The notes beneath the pieces are model-generated. The model was not told the origin of the DNA. It was given only the letters and a program-made list of their open reading frames with translations, and searched no databases. A stretch of DNA of 64,000 bases from Hyphomicrobiaceae bacterium (lineage in GTDB: Bacteria; Pseudomonadota; Alphaproteobacteria; Rhizobiales; Hyphomicrobiaceae). Both the position numbers and the translations under genes were made by a program. This document shows positions 1 to 8,831 of the stretch, piece after piece (positions within the stretch are counted from its first letter, which is position 1; every line of letters begins with the position of its first letter). The DNA lies in the NCBI GenBank assembly GCA_020638035.1, contig JACKJI010000007.1, forward strand, positions 1 through 64,000, given 5' to 3'.

Positions 1-542
1 TCGGGGAACTTGATGTAGTGGAAGAAGCAGCGGCGAAGGAATGCGTCTGGCAGTTCCTTCTCGTTATTGGACGTGATGATGACGATCGGCCGCTGCACCG
101 CCTTGATGGTCTCGCCGGTCTCGTAGACGTAGAACTCCATACGGTCGAGTTCCTGCAACAGGTCGTTGGGGAACTCGATGTCTGCCTTGTCGATCTCGTC
201 GATCAGCAGCACCGGACGTTCGCCCATGACGAACGCTTCCCAGAGCTTGCCGCGCCGTATGTAGTTGCGGATGTCCTTGACACGCTCATCACCGAGCTGG
301 CTGTCGCGCAACCGCGAGACGGCGTCATATTCGTAGAGGCCCTGCTGCGCCTTGGTCGTCGACTTGATGTGCCACTCGATGATCGGCACGCCGAGAGCTT
401 CGGCCACCTCGAGGGCCAGAACCGTCTTGCCCGTACCCGGCTCACCCTTCACCAGAAGCGGTCGCTGCAGCGTGATCGCCGCATTGACGGCCACCTTCAG
501 ATCTTCGGTGGCGACGTAGGATCTCGTTCCCTCGAACTTCAT
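1..542 (-). CDS. MoxR-family AAA+ ATPase (C-terminal part beyond window edge)
   Basis: The minus strand encodes the first 180 residues of a MoxR-type AAA+ ATPase that runs off the left edge. It starts MKFEGTRSYVATEDL and carries a Walker A motif GEPGTGKT near residue 40, a Walker B motif LLIDEIDK, and sensor-1 IITSNNEKE followed by the LPDAFLRRC arginine-finger region. MoxR ATPases usually act as chaperones that remodel or activate a partner with a von Willebrand A domain encoded next door; that partner would lie outside this window. The family is clear; the substrate is unknown. Confidence 0.9.
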   Translation of the reverse strand, partial: MKFEGTRSYVATEDLKVAVNAAITLQRPLLVKGEPGTGKTVLALEVAEALGVPIIEWHIKSTTKAQQGLYEYDAVSRLRDSQLGDERVKDIRNYIRRGKLWEAFVMGERPVLLIDEIDKADIEFPNDLLQELDRMEFYVYETGETIKAVQRPIVIITSNNEKELPDAFLRRCFFHYIKFP

Positions 543-1186
543 GCGCTGTCCGTTGCTGCGGCTGCCCGACCCAAAGGCGCAGCTTAGAGCATGTTTGGTT
601 GAAGTGCACATTGGTTCCGTGTGAAGAACATGCCCCAAACGGCAGGAGCGAACGCGGCTCGCGATGCCAAGTTTCTCGGCCATATTTCTTCAGCGTGCGC
701 AACGCCAAGCCCATTTGTTGCGGCAGGGCGTACCGTCCAAGGCCTCGTATTTGCGCCAGGCTTCGTAGCCTCGCGGCTGAAGGCCGACGAGCACGGGCTG
801 CACGGCCCCCTTTGTCACGGGCCTCCAGGTCGGCCCCACTTGTCACGGGCCGCCAGGCGCGGCAACAGACCACGGTTGAGGCTACGAGGCCCTGACCACA
901 ACCTAGAGGCCTGCAACGATGGGTCAATAATCCGCCGACACGCATATCCAGATTTCTGGCGGTTTCCCGGTGACTTGCCACCATCGCGGCACCATGTTGG
1001 AGGAGGTACCTGTTTTTGCCAGACCTGTATCGGCGACGTTGACGATGCCAGCGGAGATTGTCTTGACATGGCAATCAACCGCCGACATACGAGGCACAAA
1101 ATTTGCTGGGCTCGCTTTGCCCCGGCAGAAGGACCACCGAAGAAGTCCAAGCAGGGTGGAGCGAAACGCCTCGTGGGAGGCTTCGG
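543..1186. other. Intergenic region between moxR and dksA
   Basis: This 0.64-kb stretch separates two divergent genes and must hold both promoters. I see no convincing gene in it. It contains a member of the AGCATGTT repeat family (586-633) and a pair of imperfect direct copies of TTGTCACGGGCCNCCAGG (812-829 and 840-857). An imperfect inverted repeat lies around 757-773 and 873-886. A ribosome binding site (GGGAGG, about 1175-1180) precedes the dksA start. Confidence 0.5.
586..633. repeat. Dispersed palindromic repeat, AGCATGTT family (copy 1)
   Basis: The segment begins AGAGCATGTTTGGTTGAAG and ends GTGAAGAACATGC. Its ends are inverted relative to each other (GCATGTT and AACATGC). The reverse complement of the 57-bp tandem unit at 28480-28621 follows the same plan, with AGCATGTT, TGAAGTGCA, GGTTC and GTGAAGA in the same order. 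A more diverged relative lies at 20161-20207. Such palindromic intergenic elements are common in Hyphomicrobiales genomes; the alignment here is by eye. Confidence 0.55.
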
Positions 1187-1981
1187 ATGAGCAAGGCAAG
1201 GACGGTAGCCAACCGGAAATCCGCGAAATCGGCCGTTGGAGCTGGCGCGAAACAACGCCGCCCGTCCAACGCGACCGCGGCGAAGCCAGCGGCTGCCAAG
1301 AGCAAGAAACCGCAGCAGGCCAAGGCGGCAGGCAAAGCCGCTTCTGCAGAGAGTTCGTCACCCACGCGCGTTGCGGCCAAGAAATCGGCGACAACGGGGA
1401 AATCTGTCCCGTCGAAAAAGACACCGGCCAAGTCTGCTGCCAAGATCACGTCCAATTCAAAGGTGAAACCGGTCTCCCGACCGGCTACCAAGTCGATCGA
1501 CAAGCCCGTCCAATCGACCAAAAAGGAGAAGCCCTTGAGCGCTGGTGGGAAGAAGAGCAAGGGTACCGAGGTCGTCCTCGACCCTGGATATCGTCCTTCC
1601 GAGGACGAGCCGTTCATGAACGAGCGCCAGCGTATCTACTTCCGCAACAAGCTGAAGGCCTGGAAGGAGGACATCGTCCGCCAGACCCGCGAGACGCTCG
1701 CCGGCTTGCACGAAGATTCGACGCAGCACGCCGATCTGGCCGACCGGGCGACCTCCGAGACCGATCGCGCACTGGAACTGCGCGCCCGCGACCGCCAGCG
1801 CAAGCTGATTGCCAAGATCGACGCTGCGCTCGCGCGCATCGAGGACGGCAGCTACGGCTATTGTGAGGAAACCGGCGAGCCGATCGGCCTGAAGCGGCTC
1901 GACGCCCGCCCGATCGCGACGCTGTCGCTTGAGGCACAAGAGCGCCACGAGCGCCGCGAGAAGGTCTACCGCGAAGACTGA
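1187..1981 (+). CDS. dksA: DksA-type RNA polymerase-binding transcription factor with long basic N-terminal tail
   Basis: Residues from about 140 to the C-terminus (264) match DksA/TraR: the coiled-coil segment with NERQRIYFRNKL and then the globular end IEDGSYGYCEETGEPIGLKRL. DksA binds the RNA polymerase secondary channel and, with ppGpp, redirects transcription under starvation. Only one cysteine of the classical four-cysteine zinc finger remains, as in many alphaproteobacterial homologues. Residues 1-127 are an unusual tail rich in Lys, Ala, Ser and Pro, with 27 lysines and only three acidic residues, resembling a histone H1-like tail. The ATG at 1187 is chosen because GGGAGG lies just upstream; an earlier in-frame ATG at 1103 has no comparable site. 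Confidence 0.88.
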   Translation: MSKARTVANRKSAKSAVGAGAKQRRPSNATAAKPAAAKSKKPQQAKAAGKAASAESSSPTRVAAKKSATTGKSVPSKKTPAKSAAKITSNSKVKPVSRPATKSIDKPVQSTKKEKPLSAGGKKSKGTEVVLDPGYRPSEDEPFMNERQRIYFRNKLKAWKEDIVRQTRETLAGLHEDSTQHADLADRATSETDRALELRARDRQRKLIAKIDAALARIEDGSYGYCEETGEPIGLKRLDARPIATLSLEAQERHERREKVYRED

Positions 1982-2048
1982 TCGACGGCCTCGCGGATAC
2001 CCGACGGCTCAATCCGCGCATAAGCTGGCGGGCGGAGAGTGCACGTCT

Positions 2049-2912
2049 TCAGCGTTTTCCTGGCGCACGCACCGGCACATCGAAGCTCTGGCCGTCGTCC
2101 GCCGCCGCGAACGTGAAATGCCACCATTCCTTCGGGTAGTTGGCAAAGCCGTGCCGCTCCATGACTCGCGCTAGCAGGAGGCGCGCCTTGCGCTGCTCCG
2201 CCGTAACACCCTGCGCATGGGTATGGCTCTTGGGATCGAAGCAGTCGAACGAGGTGCCCATATCGAGCGATGCGGGGTCGGTCGCCTTATCGCTCGTTTC
2301 GGTGCACGGGGCGCCTGCGGACGCTCCATTCCCCTTCTGCTCGGCGTGCTGCGCCGCCGCGACATCGCTGCCCGTCCGCACCACCGTCAGATCAACCGCT
2401 ATCCCCTTTGAATGGGTCGAGGCGCGGCCGATGTAACCGCGCGGCACCAACGCATTGCGCGCGACGTTCGGATGATAATCGGGCTCTGCATTTCCCCGCG
2501 CACCCGCCCACGCCATGAACGCTGAAACCGAACGACGCGGCCGATAGCAGTCGAAGACCTTCAATGACAAGCCCGGGTGCTCTGCGGCGAGTGTTGCCTG
2601 CACACGCTTCAACGCTTGCGCTACGGCGGGGCGCAGCCAACATGCGGCGGCCTCATAACCCGGCACGCGCGCGCCTGTGAAATTGTTCGCTCCCGCATAG
2701 CGCATGTCCTGGCGGATGCTGGGATCGATGTCCGACAGCGCCACCAGCGGCGCCTCACCGGCATGTGACGGTGAAAACCCCATGACCGAAACGCCGACAG
2801 CTATGGCAGCCGCCAGGCCCACGGCAACGCGCGCCGTCTGGCCGCGACCCTCAGGTGAAACAGCTTGCGCCGAACGGGCCGTGCCGGAGACACAATCGCT
2901 CTCAAATCTCAT
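2049..2912 (-). CDS. D-alanyl-D-alanine dipeptidase family protein (M15D, VanX/DdpX-like), exported
   Basis: This 287-residue protein has a hydrophobic signal segment at about residues 29-50 ending near SHAGEAP. The M15 metallopeptidase signatures follow: STHSKGIAVDLT supplies the zinc ligands His and Asp, and KEWWHFTF supplies the catalytic Glu and third ligand His near the C-terminus. VanX and DdpX hydrolyse D-Ala-D-Ala in peptidoglycan turnover. The insert between the two motifs (about residues 180-225) contains two cysteines and may be disulfide-bonded in the periplasm. It is transcribed divergently from the discoidin-like gene. The family assignment is firm; dipeptide specificity is inferred. 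Confidence 0.88.
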   Translation of the reverse strand: MRFESDCVSGTARSAQAVSPEGRGQTARVAVGLAAAIAVGVSVMGFSPSHAGEAPLVALSDIDPSIRQDMRYAGANNFTGARVPGYEAAACWLRPAVAQALKRVQATLAAEHPGLSLKVFDCYRPRRSVSAFMAWAGARGNAEPDYHPNVARNALVPRGYIGRASTHSKGIAVDLTVVRTGSDVAAAQHAEQKGNGASAGAPCTETSDKATDPASLDMGTSFDCFDPKSHTHAQGVTAEQRKARLLLARVMERHGFANYPKEWWHFTFAAADDGQSFDVPVRAPGKR

Positions 2913-3177
2913 GCACGCACCTTGTCAGCTTAAGTGGCCTGTCGCCATGGGTCTTCTGCCGCACCAAACGGCCTGCCCTCATCTGCTGCGATTGTGGCAC
3001 CGCGGTGGACCCATGCACGACAACCCTTACATTGCGGCGGCGAGGCCACATGTTTCAGCCCGCCCGAGGTTTCCTTATGTCACACACCTGAACTAGACTG
3101 CGGCACGCCCGCGGTGGGGCACACTGCGGCAGGATCGACCCGGCACCGGACTCGCCGGAGGGCAAGAGGGGAGCATC

Positions 3178-3882
3178 ATGCGAATTCGGTCACGGCGACG
3201 ACTCACGCGTCCGGGTGGCGCGCTTTCGACCGCAGCATTCACCGGCACCGTGCTGGCCGTGGGCATCCTTGCGCTGACCGTCCACACGGGTTCCAGCGCC
3301 CAGCCACGCTGCGTCTTCCTGGAATGCGGGCCGGCCAACACTCCCAATCCCGATCCCCCAAAAGCGCCAAGTGTTGCCCGCCTCAAGCCCGCCGCCGCAC
3401 CACAGCAAGAAATGCTCCAGCGCACCCGTCTCGACGGAGAGACCTGCGATACCGTCGGCGGCTTGCGCTACTGCGTCAGCTCCGTTCTGGAGCCCCAGTA
3501 CGGCTTCACCTACCGGCCCAAGAATCTCGTCGACACCGACCTGAAGACGGCCTGGGTGGAAGGCAAGACCGGCCATGGCGAGGGCGAGAGCCTCGTCGTC
3601 GAACTCAATGGCCAACGCACCGTGACGGCGATCCAGGTGATGAACGGCTACCATAAGAACGAGCGCCTGTTTCTCGCCAACAGCCGTGTTCATTTGGCCG
3701 AGCTGCAGTTCTCCAACGGGGATATGCGGCAGATCTCGCTGGCTGATGCACCCGGATTGCAGACGATCGACGTTGGCCGGCAGGAGGCGACATGGGTGCG
3801 CTTCACCATCCGGTCGGTTTATGCGGGCGACAAGTACAAGGATACCGCCATCACCGAGTTCCGCGTCGTCACCGCGAATTGA
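3178..3882 (+). CDS. Exported discoidin-like (F5/8C, NADase-type glycan-binding) protein
   Basis: The protein has 234 residues. An N-terminal hydrophobic helix (about 17-36, ending HTGSSAQP) looks like a signal peptide or anchor, followed by a proline-rich linker. The C-terminal 150 residues have the discoidin-like pattern: Cys-rich SVLEPQYGFTYRPKNLVD, then TAWVEGKTGHGEGESLVVEL and a final RFTIRSVYAGDKYKDTAITEF. Such jelly-roll modules bind glycans at the cell surface. The ATG at 3178 has a strong ribosome binding site (GAGGGGAG). No enzyme domain is fused, and the ligand is unknown. The following metallopeptidase gene, 76 bp downstream on the same strand, may be cotranscribed. Confidence 0.78.
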   Translation: MRIRSRRRLTRPGGALSTAAFTGTVLAVGILALTVHTGSSAQPRCVFLECGPANTPNPDPPKAPSVARLKPAAAPQQEMLQRTRLDGETCDTVGGLRYCVSSVLEPQYGFTYRPKNLVDTDLKTAWVEGKTGHGEGESLVVELNGQRTVTAIQVMNGYHKNERLFLANSRVHLAELQFSNGDMRQISLADAPGLQTIDVGRQEATWVRFTIRSVYAGDKYKDTAITEFRVVTAN

Positions 3883-3957
3883 CGCCACCAGCATCTGGCA
3901 GGGATCGCCTGTCGCGACGTGCAATTGTCAGTGCGTAAGAGAGCCAGGGAGACCGGC

Positions 3958-4764
3958 ATGCCATGTGACCGGCGCACCGTCCTGAAGTCCCTGTGCGGCT
4001 GCACGGCCGCAATTGTCCTGCCCCCTGTTCCCGCCACCGCGAAACCAGCCGCTGCGGTTCAGGACAAGGTTGCCCGGATTGGTCAGATCAAAGGCTGCTT
4101 CGTCGACAGCAACAACGCTGACCTGTTGCTCGGCGCCAACCTCGTCACGGGCAAAAGTTCGCATCTGCCAGCCGAGGTCGAGACGATGATGCGCTCGACA
4201 GGAAATCCGGACCTCGATCGCAGCTTCGACCGCGCGTTGCAGCGGCTCGCCGAAACGTTCGATGTGTGGCCGCGCGTCGGGTTCTATGACGATGGCGATC
4301 AGCCCAATGCAATGGCGATGCGCTATTCGGTCGGCGGCACCACCGAATTTGCCGTCGTTTTCGGCCGCGCCTATTTCCAGCGTCTCATGAATTACGATCC
4401 CTCCGGCATCACGCTCCTTCAGACCGCAGCGCACGAGTTCGCGCACGTCTGGGTCTATCGCGACGGGCTATTCGACAAGATTCGCAGCGGCGCCAAGACG
4501 GTGAAGCGCGTTGAGCTGCATGCCGACTTCTTGGCGGGCTATTACCTAGGTGTCAGGAAGCGGGACAACCCCGACGCCTCGTTCTGGGCAGCGGGCATCG
4601 GACGCTGGCAAAGCGGCGACACCGAGTTCCGCAACATGCACCACCACGGCACACCGGACGAGCGCCTTGCTGCGGCGGAAAAGGGCTTCCTGCTCGGCTT
4701 CAAAGAGAACATGTCTCCCAAAGACGCCTTCAAGGCCGCCACCGCTCACGTTGCCAATCTCTGA
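3958..4764 (+). CDS. Tat-exported putative zinc metallopeptidase (HEFAH motif)
   Basis: The 268-residue product begins with a twin-arginine-like signal (DRRTVLKSL followed by CGCTAAIVLPPVPATA). The core contains the zinc-binding HExxH motif as AAHEFAHVW around residue 160, and a downstream VELHADFLAGYYLG in which Glu or Asp could be the third ligand, as in metallopeptidases with an HExxH plus ELxAD arrangement. I do not recognise a named family beyond that. The ATG at 3958 follows a GGGAGA site; an upstream in-frame ATG at 3919 would bury the Tat motif. A proteolytic role is inferred from the motif alone. Confidence 0.75.
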   Translation: MPCDRRTVLKSLCGCTAAIVLPPVPATAKPAAAVQDKVARIGQIKGCFVDSNNADLLLGANLVTGKSSHLPAEVETMMRSTGNPDLDRSFDRALQRLAETFDVWPRVGFYDDGDQPNAMAMRYSVGGTTEFAVVFGRAYFQRLMNYDPSGITLLQTAAHEFAHVWVYRDGLFDKIRSGAKTVKRVELHADFLAGYYLGVRKRDNPDASFWAAGIGRWQSGDTEFRNMHHHGTPDERLAAAEKGFLLGFKENMSPKDAFKAATAHVANL

Positions 4765-4891
4765 GCGGCAGCACACATTGGCCGGCTCGCGTTGACAGGT
4801 CATCGGCGCACAACCGTGTTCCAACTTGCTGCCTGGAGGATGCTTGAACGCTGAACCGCGATACGCGTCAGCTCCGCAGGCCGAGTGGCCC

Positions 4892-4943
4892 GTCGCGCCA
4901 AAATCGAAACATGGCCGCAACCGCATGCGATTTTGGCGCGACG
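4892..4943. repeat. Inverted repeat 1: 16-bp perfect stem
   Basis: The arms CGTCGCGCCAAAATCG (4891-4906) and CGATTTTGGCGCGACG (4928-4943) are perfect inverse complements around a 21-nt spacer. It is the first of three adjacent hairpins in the gap between the metallopeptidase and mscS genes. Confidence 0.8.
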
Positions 4944-4949
4944 CCACAC

Positions 4950-5027
4950 TAGTGTGGTGCCTCGCAATTGCCGACCAACAATTCGGCTGGGTTCTTAGTC
5001 GGCAATTGCGAGACAAGCGCCACACTA
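4950..5027. repeat. Inverted repeat 2: 15-bp inner and 8-bp outer stems
   Basis: The inner arms CTCGCAATTGCCGAC (4961-4975) and GTCGGCAATTGCGAG (4998-5012) pair perfectly. An outer pair TAGTGTGG (4950-4957) and CCACACTA (5020-5027) encloses them. The left outer arm is also half of a local palindrome CCACACTAGTGTGG (4944-4957). Confidence 0.8.
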
Positions 5028-5040
5028 AGCCAATGATTTT

Positions 5041-5118
5041 GCTAGTGTCGTTCAGAACCGCAAATGCCGAAACGAGCTTGCGGCAATGGTGTCGGTATTT
5101 GCGGTTCACGACACTAGC
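5041..5118. repeat. Inverted repeat 3: 11-bp outer and 15/16-bp inner stems, overlapping the mscS stop
   Basis: The outer arms GCTAGTGTCGT (5041-5051) and ACGACACTAGC (5108-5118) pair perfectly. The inner arms GAACCGCAAATGCCGA (5055-5070) and TCGGTATTTGCGGTTC (5092-5107) pair with one mismatch. The right arm contains the TAG stop codon of the mscS gene read on the minus strand. Confidence 0.8.
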
Positions 5119-7930
5119 TGGTTCGTACCGTGCGCGGCGACTGGCCTGCAGCGGGCTTTGTCTCGCTCTCGATGTCCGTTGCTTCGCTGGTTGCGGTTCC
5201 GCCAGCCGCCTTCGCCATGCGCTCCGCCGCCATCCGCGCCACCGTCGCCTTGACGAAGTCGAGATCCCGCAGATGCACGTCCTGCTGCGGGAATGGGATC
5301 TCGATGCCCTTTTCCGCGAACATCTTGAAGATCCTCAGCCTCAGGTCGGTCGCCGTCGCCACCGATTTGTTGACGTCGGCCACATACGCGCGGACCGTGA
5401 AATCGAGCGAACTCGCTGCGAAGTTGTCGAACGAGACGATCGGGGCTGGGAATTTCAGCACCATCGGCGAATCCTGCGCCACCTTCTCCAGCAGCTCCTT
5501 CACCAGCTCTGGATCAGAGCTGTAGCTGACGCCGACAAGGACATCGACGCGACCCAGCGCATTGCGATGCGTGCGGTTCTTCACCGTGCCCGAGATGAGT
5601 TCGGAGTTTGGCACGATGACGCTCGAACGATCGAACGTCTCGATCTCGGTCGATCGCACGGAGATGCGGCGCACGTGCCCCTCGTAGGCACCAACGCTGA
5701 TCCAGTCTCCGACCTTGATCGGCCGCTCGACGAGCAGGATCAAGCCCGACACGAAGTTGTTGACGATCGATTGCAAGCCGAAGCCGATGCCCACCGACAG
5801 TGCACCAGCGACGATCGCCAGATTGGTGATGTCGAGCCCGCCATAGGAGACCGCCGCGAGGGCTGCCAGGGCAAAGCCCGCATAGCCAATACCCGTGTGG
5901 ATCGAGTTGGCGAGGCCTGAATCGATACGTGAGGGTTGCAGCACGGTCCCCTTCAGCCAGCGCTGGATAAGGCGGGTGGCGAACAGGAGAGCGACGAAGA
6001 GGCCAATGGCCAGCAGGATGCGTGTCGGCGCGATATGAATGCCGCCGACGTCGAAGCCGAATACGGCAGACTTCACCAGCGCGGTGATCTCAGGAACAGA
6101 GAAGCCCCAAGTGTAGAGCAGCATCAGCACGGCAACGACCGCCAGCAGCGCATTGAGCGTGCCGTAGAGAATGCGATCGACCTGCTTGTGCTGCTCTGCG
6201 CCGAGTCGCAGTCGATCGGCCAACATGCGCGAGCTGACGCTCGCCGTCTCCTCGCTGGGCGCGCTTGATATTGCCCGAATGCCGAGATGCATCATAATAA
6301 CGACGACGATCGCGGTGCCCGTCAGCAGCACCTGGTAGGACATGTAGCGCGCCAGTGCCACGTAGCCCGCCAACGCCGCGCCCGCGATCAGGACGGCCGT
6401 TAGCCCGACCGGCAGCTTGAACCACTCCCTCCAGCGCAGCGGACCTGCCGCGGCACTCTCGCTCCCACCCTCTGCGGCCGCGGCGGCGAACCGCCGTGTG
6501 AGCGGCGTGCGCGCAAGAGCGAACAACAGGCCGGCAAAGATCATGCTGAACACGAACGCCTGCGCCACCGACACCTGGAATGGCAGGTAGAGCATCTTGA
6601 TCACATCGCCGAGCACCAGGTCGATGCCATAGAAGATGGCCGCCAGACGCAGAAGCATGTCCAACCGCCGCGCCGGGGCGTCCGCCAGATCGAGCAAACG
6701 CCATGCGCCACGCGTCGGCTGCAGGATCGCGCGCGAGAGCCCGGACACGACAAGACCGACCAACACCGCATGCACGATCACGGTTGCCAGCCGCGTCGTC
6801 TGCAGGAAGAGCAAATCGTTGCTTTCGAGACCGACATAAAGAAAAAGGGTCGCGGCAGCGCCGGGCAGGATCAGTGCCGGCGCCACCCATGTCGCCACTG
6901 CGGCGCGCTCGGAGAAACTCGGTTCCTCGCGCCCGTCGGATTGCCCAAGACGCGCGGCAACAATCTTGCGCCGCAAGAGGCGGAGACCGAAGAACACGAC
7001 GAGCGTAAGCACCACGATCGCCGTCAACTCGATCAGTCGTGACGTCGCGCGGTGCCACCATCCACGCCCGATCGATGCGATCTCACCGGCCGCGTTGGGA
7101 AGCTCACCCGCCACGCTTTTCCATATCGACGGACTGAGCGGCGAGTGCTTGGTGCGCGCCAGCACCTGCTGCGCGAAGATCGACTGCCTCAGATCCTGCA
7201 CGCGACCGATCAGCTGCCGCGCCTTGACGTCACCCAGCTCCGCCGACTTGATGGCACCGTCGAGCTGCGACAACAGGCCGTTGAGGCGTGCACGCTCGCC
7301 GGCGACTTCGGCGGCTTCTGCGGGCTCGTCCGATTTGGGTGGGGGCCCTAGCTTGTCGATCTGCGCTCTGATCTCGTCGAGCCGCGGCATGATGTTCGCA
7401 ATTGCCGCGCGGGCCTCTCCCGGTAGCTTGTCGATCTCTCCGCGCAGACGGGCGAGGTCGTCATCGCGGTCCTGCACGCGCTCGACCGTCTTCTCGTAGT
7501 CTTCGAGCAAGCTGATCAGGCGGCGGACCGGCTGAAGCACCGTCTCCAGCTGTGCTGGGAGCGGCTGTGGTGCCTGCGTCTCCGCAGGCTGACCACTACT
7601 GCCGGCTGCCGCGCCACCCTGGCCCTGTGCCTGTCCCCCGCCTCCGGACGATGCCGCAGCGGGCTCGCTGCTGTTGGCAGCACCACCGCCTTTGCCTCCG
7701 CTTTGGGCATTACCGCCACCACTACCGGTGTTGGCCGAATCCTTCTTCGCTCCCGTCAGACCCGCAGCCCAATTGGGAAGATTTGACTGCGCCACCTCGA
7801 AGCGGGAGTCGGCCTCAACCCGGCCTTGCGGCAAGCCGCCCGCGTAGGCCGGGCTGTGCCCCGCGACAGGGCTGCCTGCAAAGCCGAACAGAAATAGGAC
7901 CAGGAGTACGAAGCGTCGCAGGATTGGCAT
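5114..7930 (-). CDS. Large MscS/MscK-type mechanosensitive ion channel with DUF3772-like periplasmic domain
   Basis: The 938-residue protein has a signal peptide (about 1-30, ending PAYAGG) and a low-complexity Gly/Ser/Gln linker to about residue 115. A coiled-coil periplasmic domain of the DUF3772 kind follows, then about eleven membrane helices. The C-terminus is a canonical MscS pore and vestibule: GALSVGIGFGLQSIVNNF is the pore-lining helix, followed by SGLILLVERPIKVGDWI and EGHVRRISVRSTEIETFD. Such channels open under hypo-osmotic stress to release solutes. The ATG at 7930 is preceded by AAGAGGTGAC on the coding strand. The last codons run into hairpin 3. Confidence 0.92.
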   Translation of the reverse strand: MPILRRFVLLVLFLFGFAGSPVAGHSPAYAGGLPQGRVEADSRFEVAQSNLPNWAAGLTGAKKDSANTGSGGGNAQSGGKGGGAANSSEPAAASSGGGGQAQGQGGAAAGSSGQPAETQAPQPLPAQLETVLQPVRRLISLLEDYEKTVERVQDRDDDLARLRGEIDKLPGEARAAIANIMPRLDEIRAQIDKLGPPPKSDEPAEAAEVAGERARLNGLLSQLDGAIKSAELGDVKARQLIGRVQDLRQSIFAQQVLARTKHSPLSPSIWKSVAGELPNAAGEIASIGRGWWHRATSRLIELTAIVVLTLVVFFGLRLLRRKIVAARLGQSDGREEPSFSERAAVATWVAPALILPGAAATLFLYVGLESNDLLFLQTTRLATVIVHAVLVGLVVSGLSRAILQPTRGAWRLLDLADAPARRLDMLLRLAAIFYGIDLVLGDVIKMLYLPFQVSVAQAFVFSMIFAGLLFALARTPLTRRFAAAAAEGGSESAAAGPLRWREWFKLPVGLTAVLIAGAALAGYVALARYMSYQVLLTGTAIVVVIMMHLGIRAISSAPSEETASVSSRMLADRLRLGAEQHKQVDRILYGTLNALLAVVAVLMLLYTWGFSVPEITALVKSAVFGFDVGGIHIAPTRILLAIGLFVALLFATRLIQRWLKGTVLQPSRIDSGLANSIHTGIGYAGFALAALAAVSYGGLDITNLAIVAGALSVGIGFGLQSIVNNFVSGLILLVERPIKVGDWISVGAYEGHVRRISVRSTEIETFDRSSVIVPNSELISGTVKNRTHRNALGRVDVLVGVSYSSDPELVKELLEKVAQDSPMVLKFPAPIVSFDNFAASSLDFTVRAYVADVNKSVATATDLRLRIFKMFAEKGIEIPFPQQDVHLRDLDFVKATVARMAAERMAKAAGGTATSEATDIESETKPAAGQSPRTVRTS

Positions 7931-8138
7931 GTCACCTCTTGTGTTGAGCCTCGCCGAATTCCATCGAAGTCCGATTGGAATCAGACCGGCGCCACGCGAT
8001 GGGCGAGGACGGGCCGCGAGACACATTTATCGCGCGACGGTCGACGGATAAAAATCCGCTGGACCGCGAGCTTCCGGCCGCAAGTGCCGGATGCTGCCCG
8101 GCAATGGCCAACGCTCGTCGCATCGGTCGGCAGAAAGC

Positions 8139-8495
8139 TCACTCGTTCGCAGCCGACGAGCCGAACGCCCTTTGCGGTCTGGAGAAAACCGCTTGCGGCG
8201 CTTCCACGACATCAGCCGCCCGGGCGCCGCGCCGCTGACTGATATTGGTCTCGATCACAACGTCGACCGGGCCGCCCGTCATGATCAGGTGCTCGACGTT
8301 GTCACGCCGGATGAGGACAAGCCGCCGACGGCCGTCAATGCTCGACTGCTCAACGACATCAAGCCGCCGCTCTGCCCGGTTGCCAAACACACTGGTGCCG
8401 CCACCTTGCAGATAGTTTCGACCGAAATAGGCCGCGGCGGCTGCAGCTCCACCAAGCACCACGATAATGAGGAGATAAAACAGGATATCCCACAT
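8139..8495 (-). CDS. FliO-like flagellar biosynthesis family protein
   Basis: The 118-residue product starts with a single membrane helix (MWDILFYLLIIVVLGGAAAA) and is followed by a small beta domain with RRLVLIRRDNVEHLIMTGG and PVDVVIETNI. This is the FliO/MopB pattern: an N-terminal helix and a cytoplasmic domain that stabilises FliP in the flagellar export gate. No other flagellar gene is in the window, so a flagellar role rests on family resemblance only. The gene lies divergently upstream of cckA. The start at 8495 is chosen for the membrane helix; no clear ribosome binding site is visible there, and the frame stays open upstream to 8624. Confidence 0.65.
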   Translation of the reverse strand: MWDILFYLLIIVVLGGAAAAAAYFGRNYLQGGGTSVFGNRAERRLDVVEQSSIDGRRRLVLIRRDNVEHLIMTGGPVDVVIETNISQRRGARAADVVEAPQAVFSRPQRAFGSSAANE

Positions 8496-8831
8496 GTTCT
8501 GCGGTCGCGGCCCCGCCGCGCTCCTCTCACGATGTTGCCAGCACTCGAAAATATCGGCCGTGCCGAATGGCCGCTTTCGGCGCGCCGCCAAGCCGGCCCT
8601 CCGGCAGATCAGGCCGGCCTTCACGCCAAGCTCCGCGGAGCTATAGCGCGAAATTCATGGCATTTTAACCCTAATGATCGAAGTCTTGACTGTCGTCGCG
8701 GTTGGAAACGGCTTCGCTTCCTGTGGAGAAAAATGGCCACGAAGAGTATGCCAGCCCGCCCGCGCCGTCCGATCCGCCGTTGTGCCGGATCGAATTTTTC
8801 TCCGTAGCGTCATCATCTTGAGTAACTGTAC

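Larger units (their letters stand above)
4765..5113. other. Convergent intergenic region with three long hairpins
   Basis: This 349-bp gap lies between two convergent genes. From 4892 onward it is almost entirely three consecutive inverted repeats, described separately. No gene is visible. Bidirectional termination is one possible job, but the stems are much longer than typical intrinsic terminators and are not followed by clear T-runs. Confidence 0.6.

Noticed and set aside
4826..5920. A 364-codon plus-strand open frame running from the hairpin region into mscS.
   Set aside because: It is antisense to the MscS pore region and begins inside palindromic DNA.
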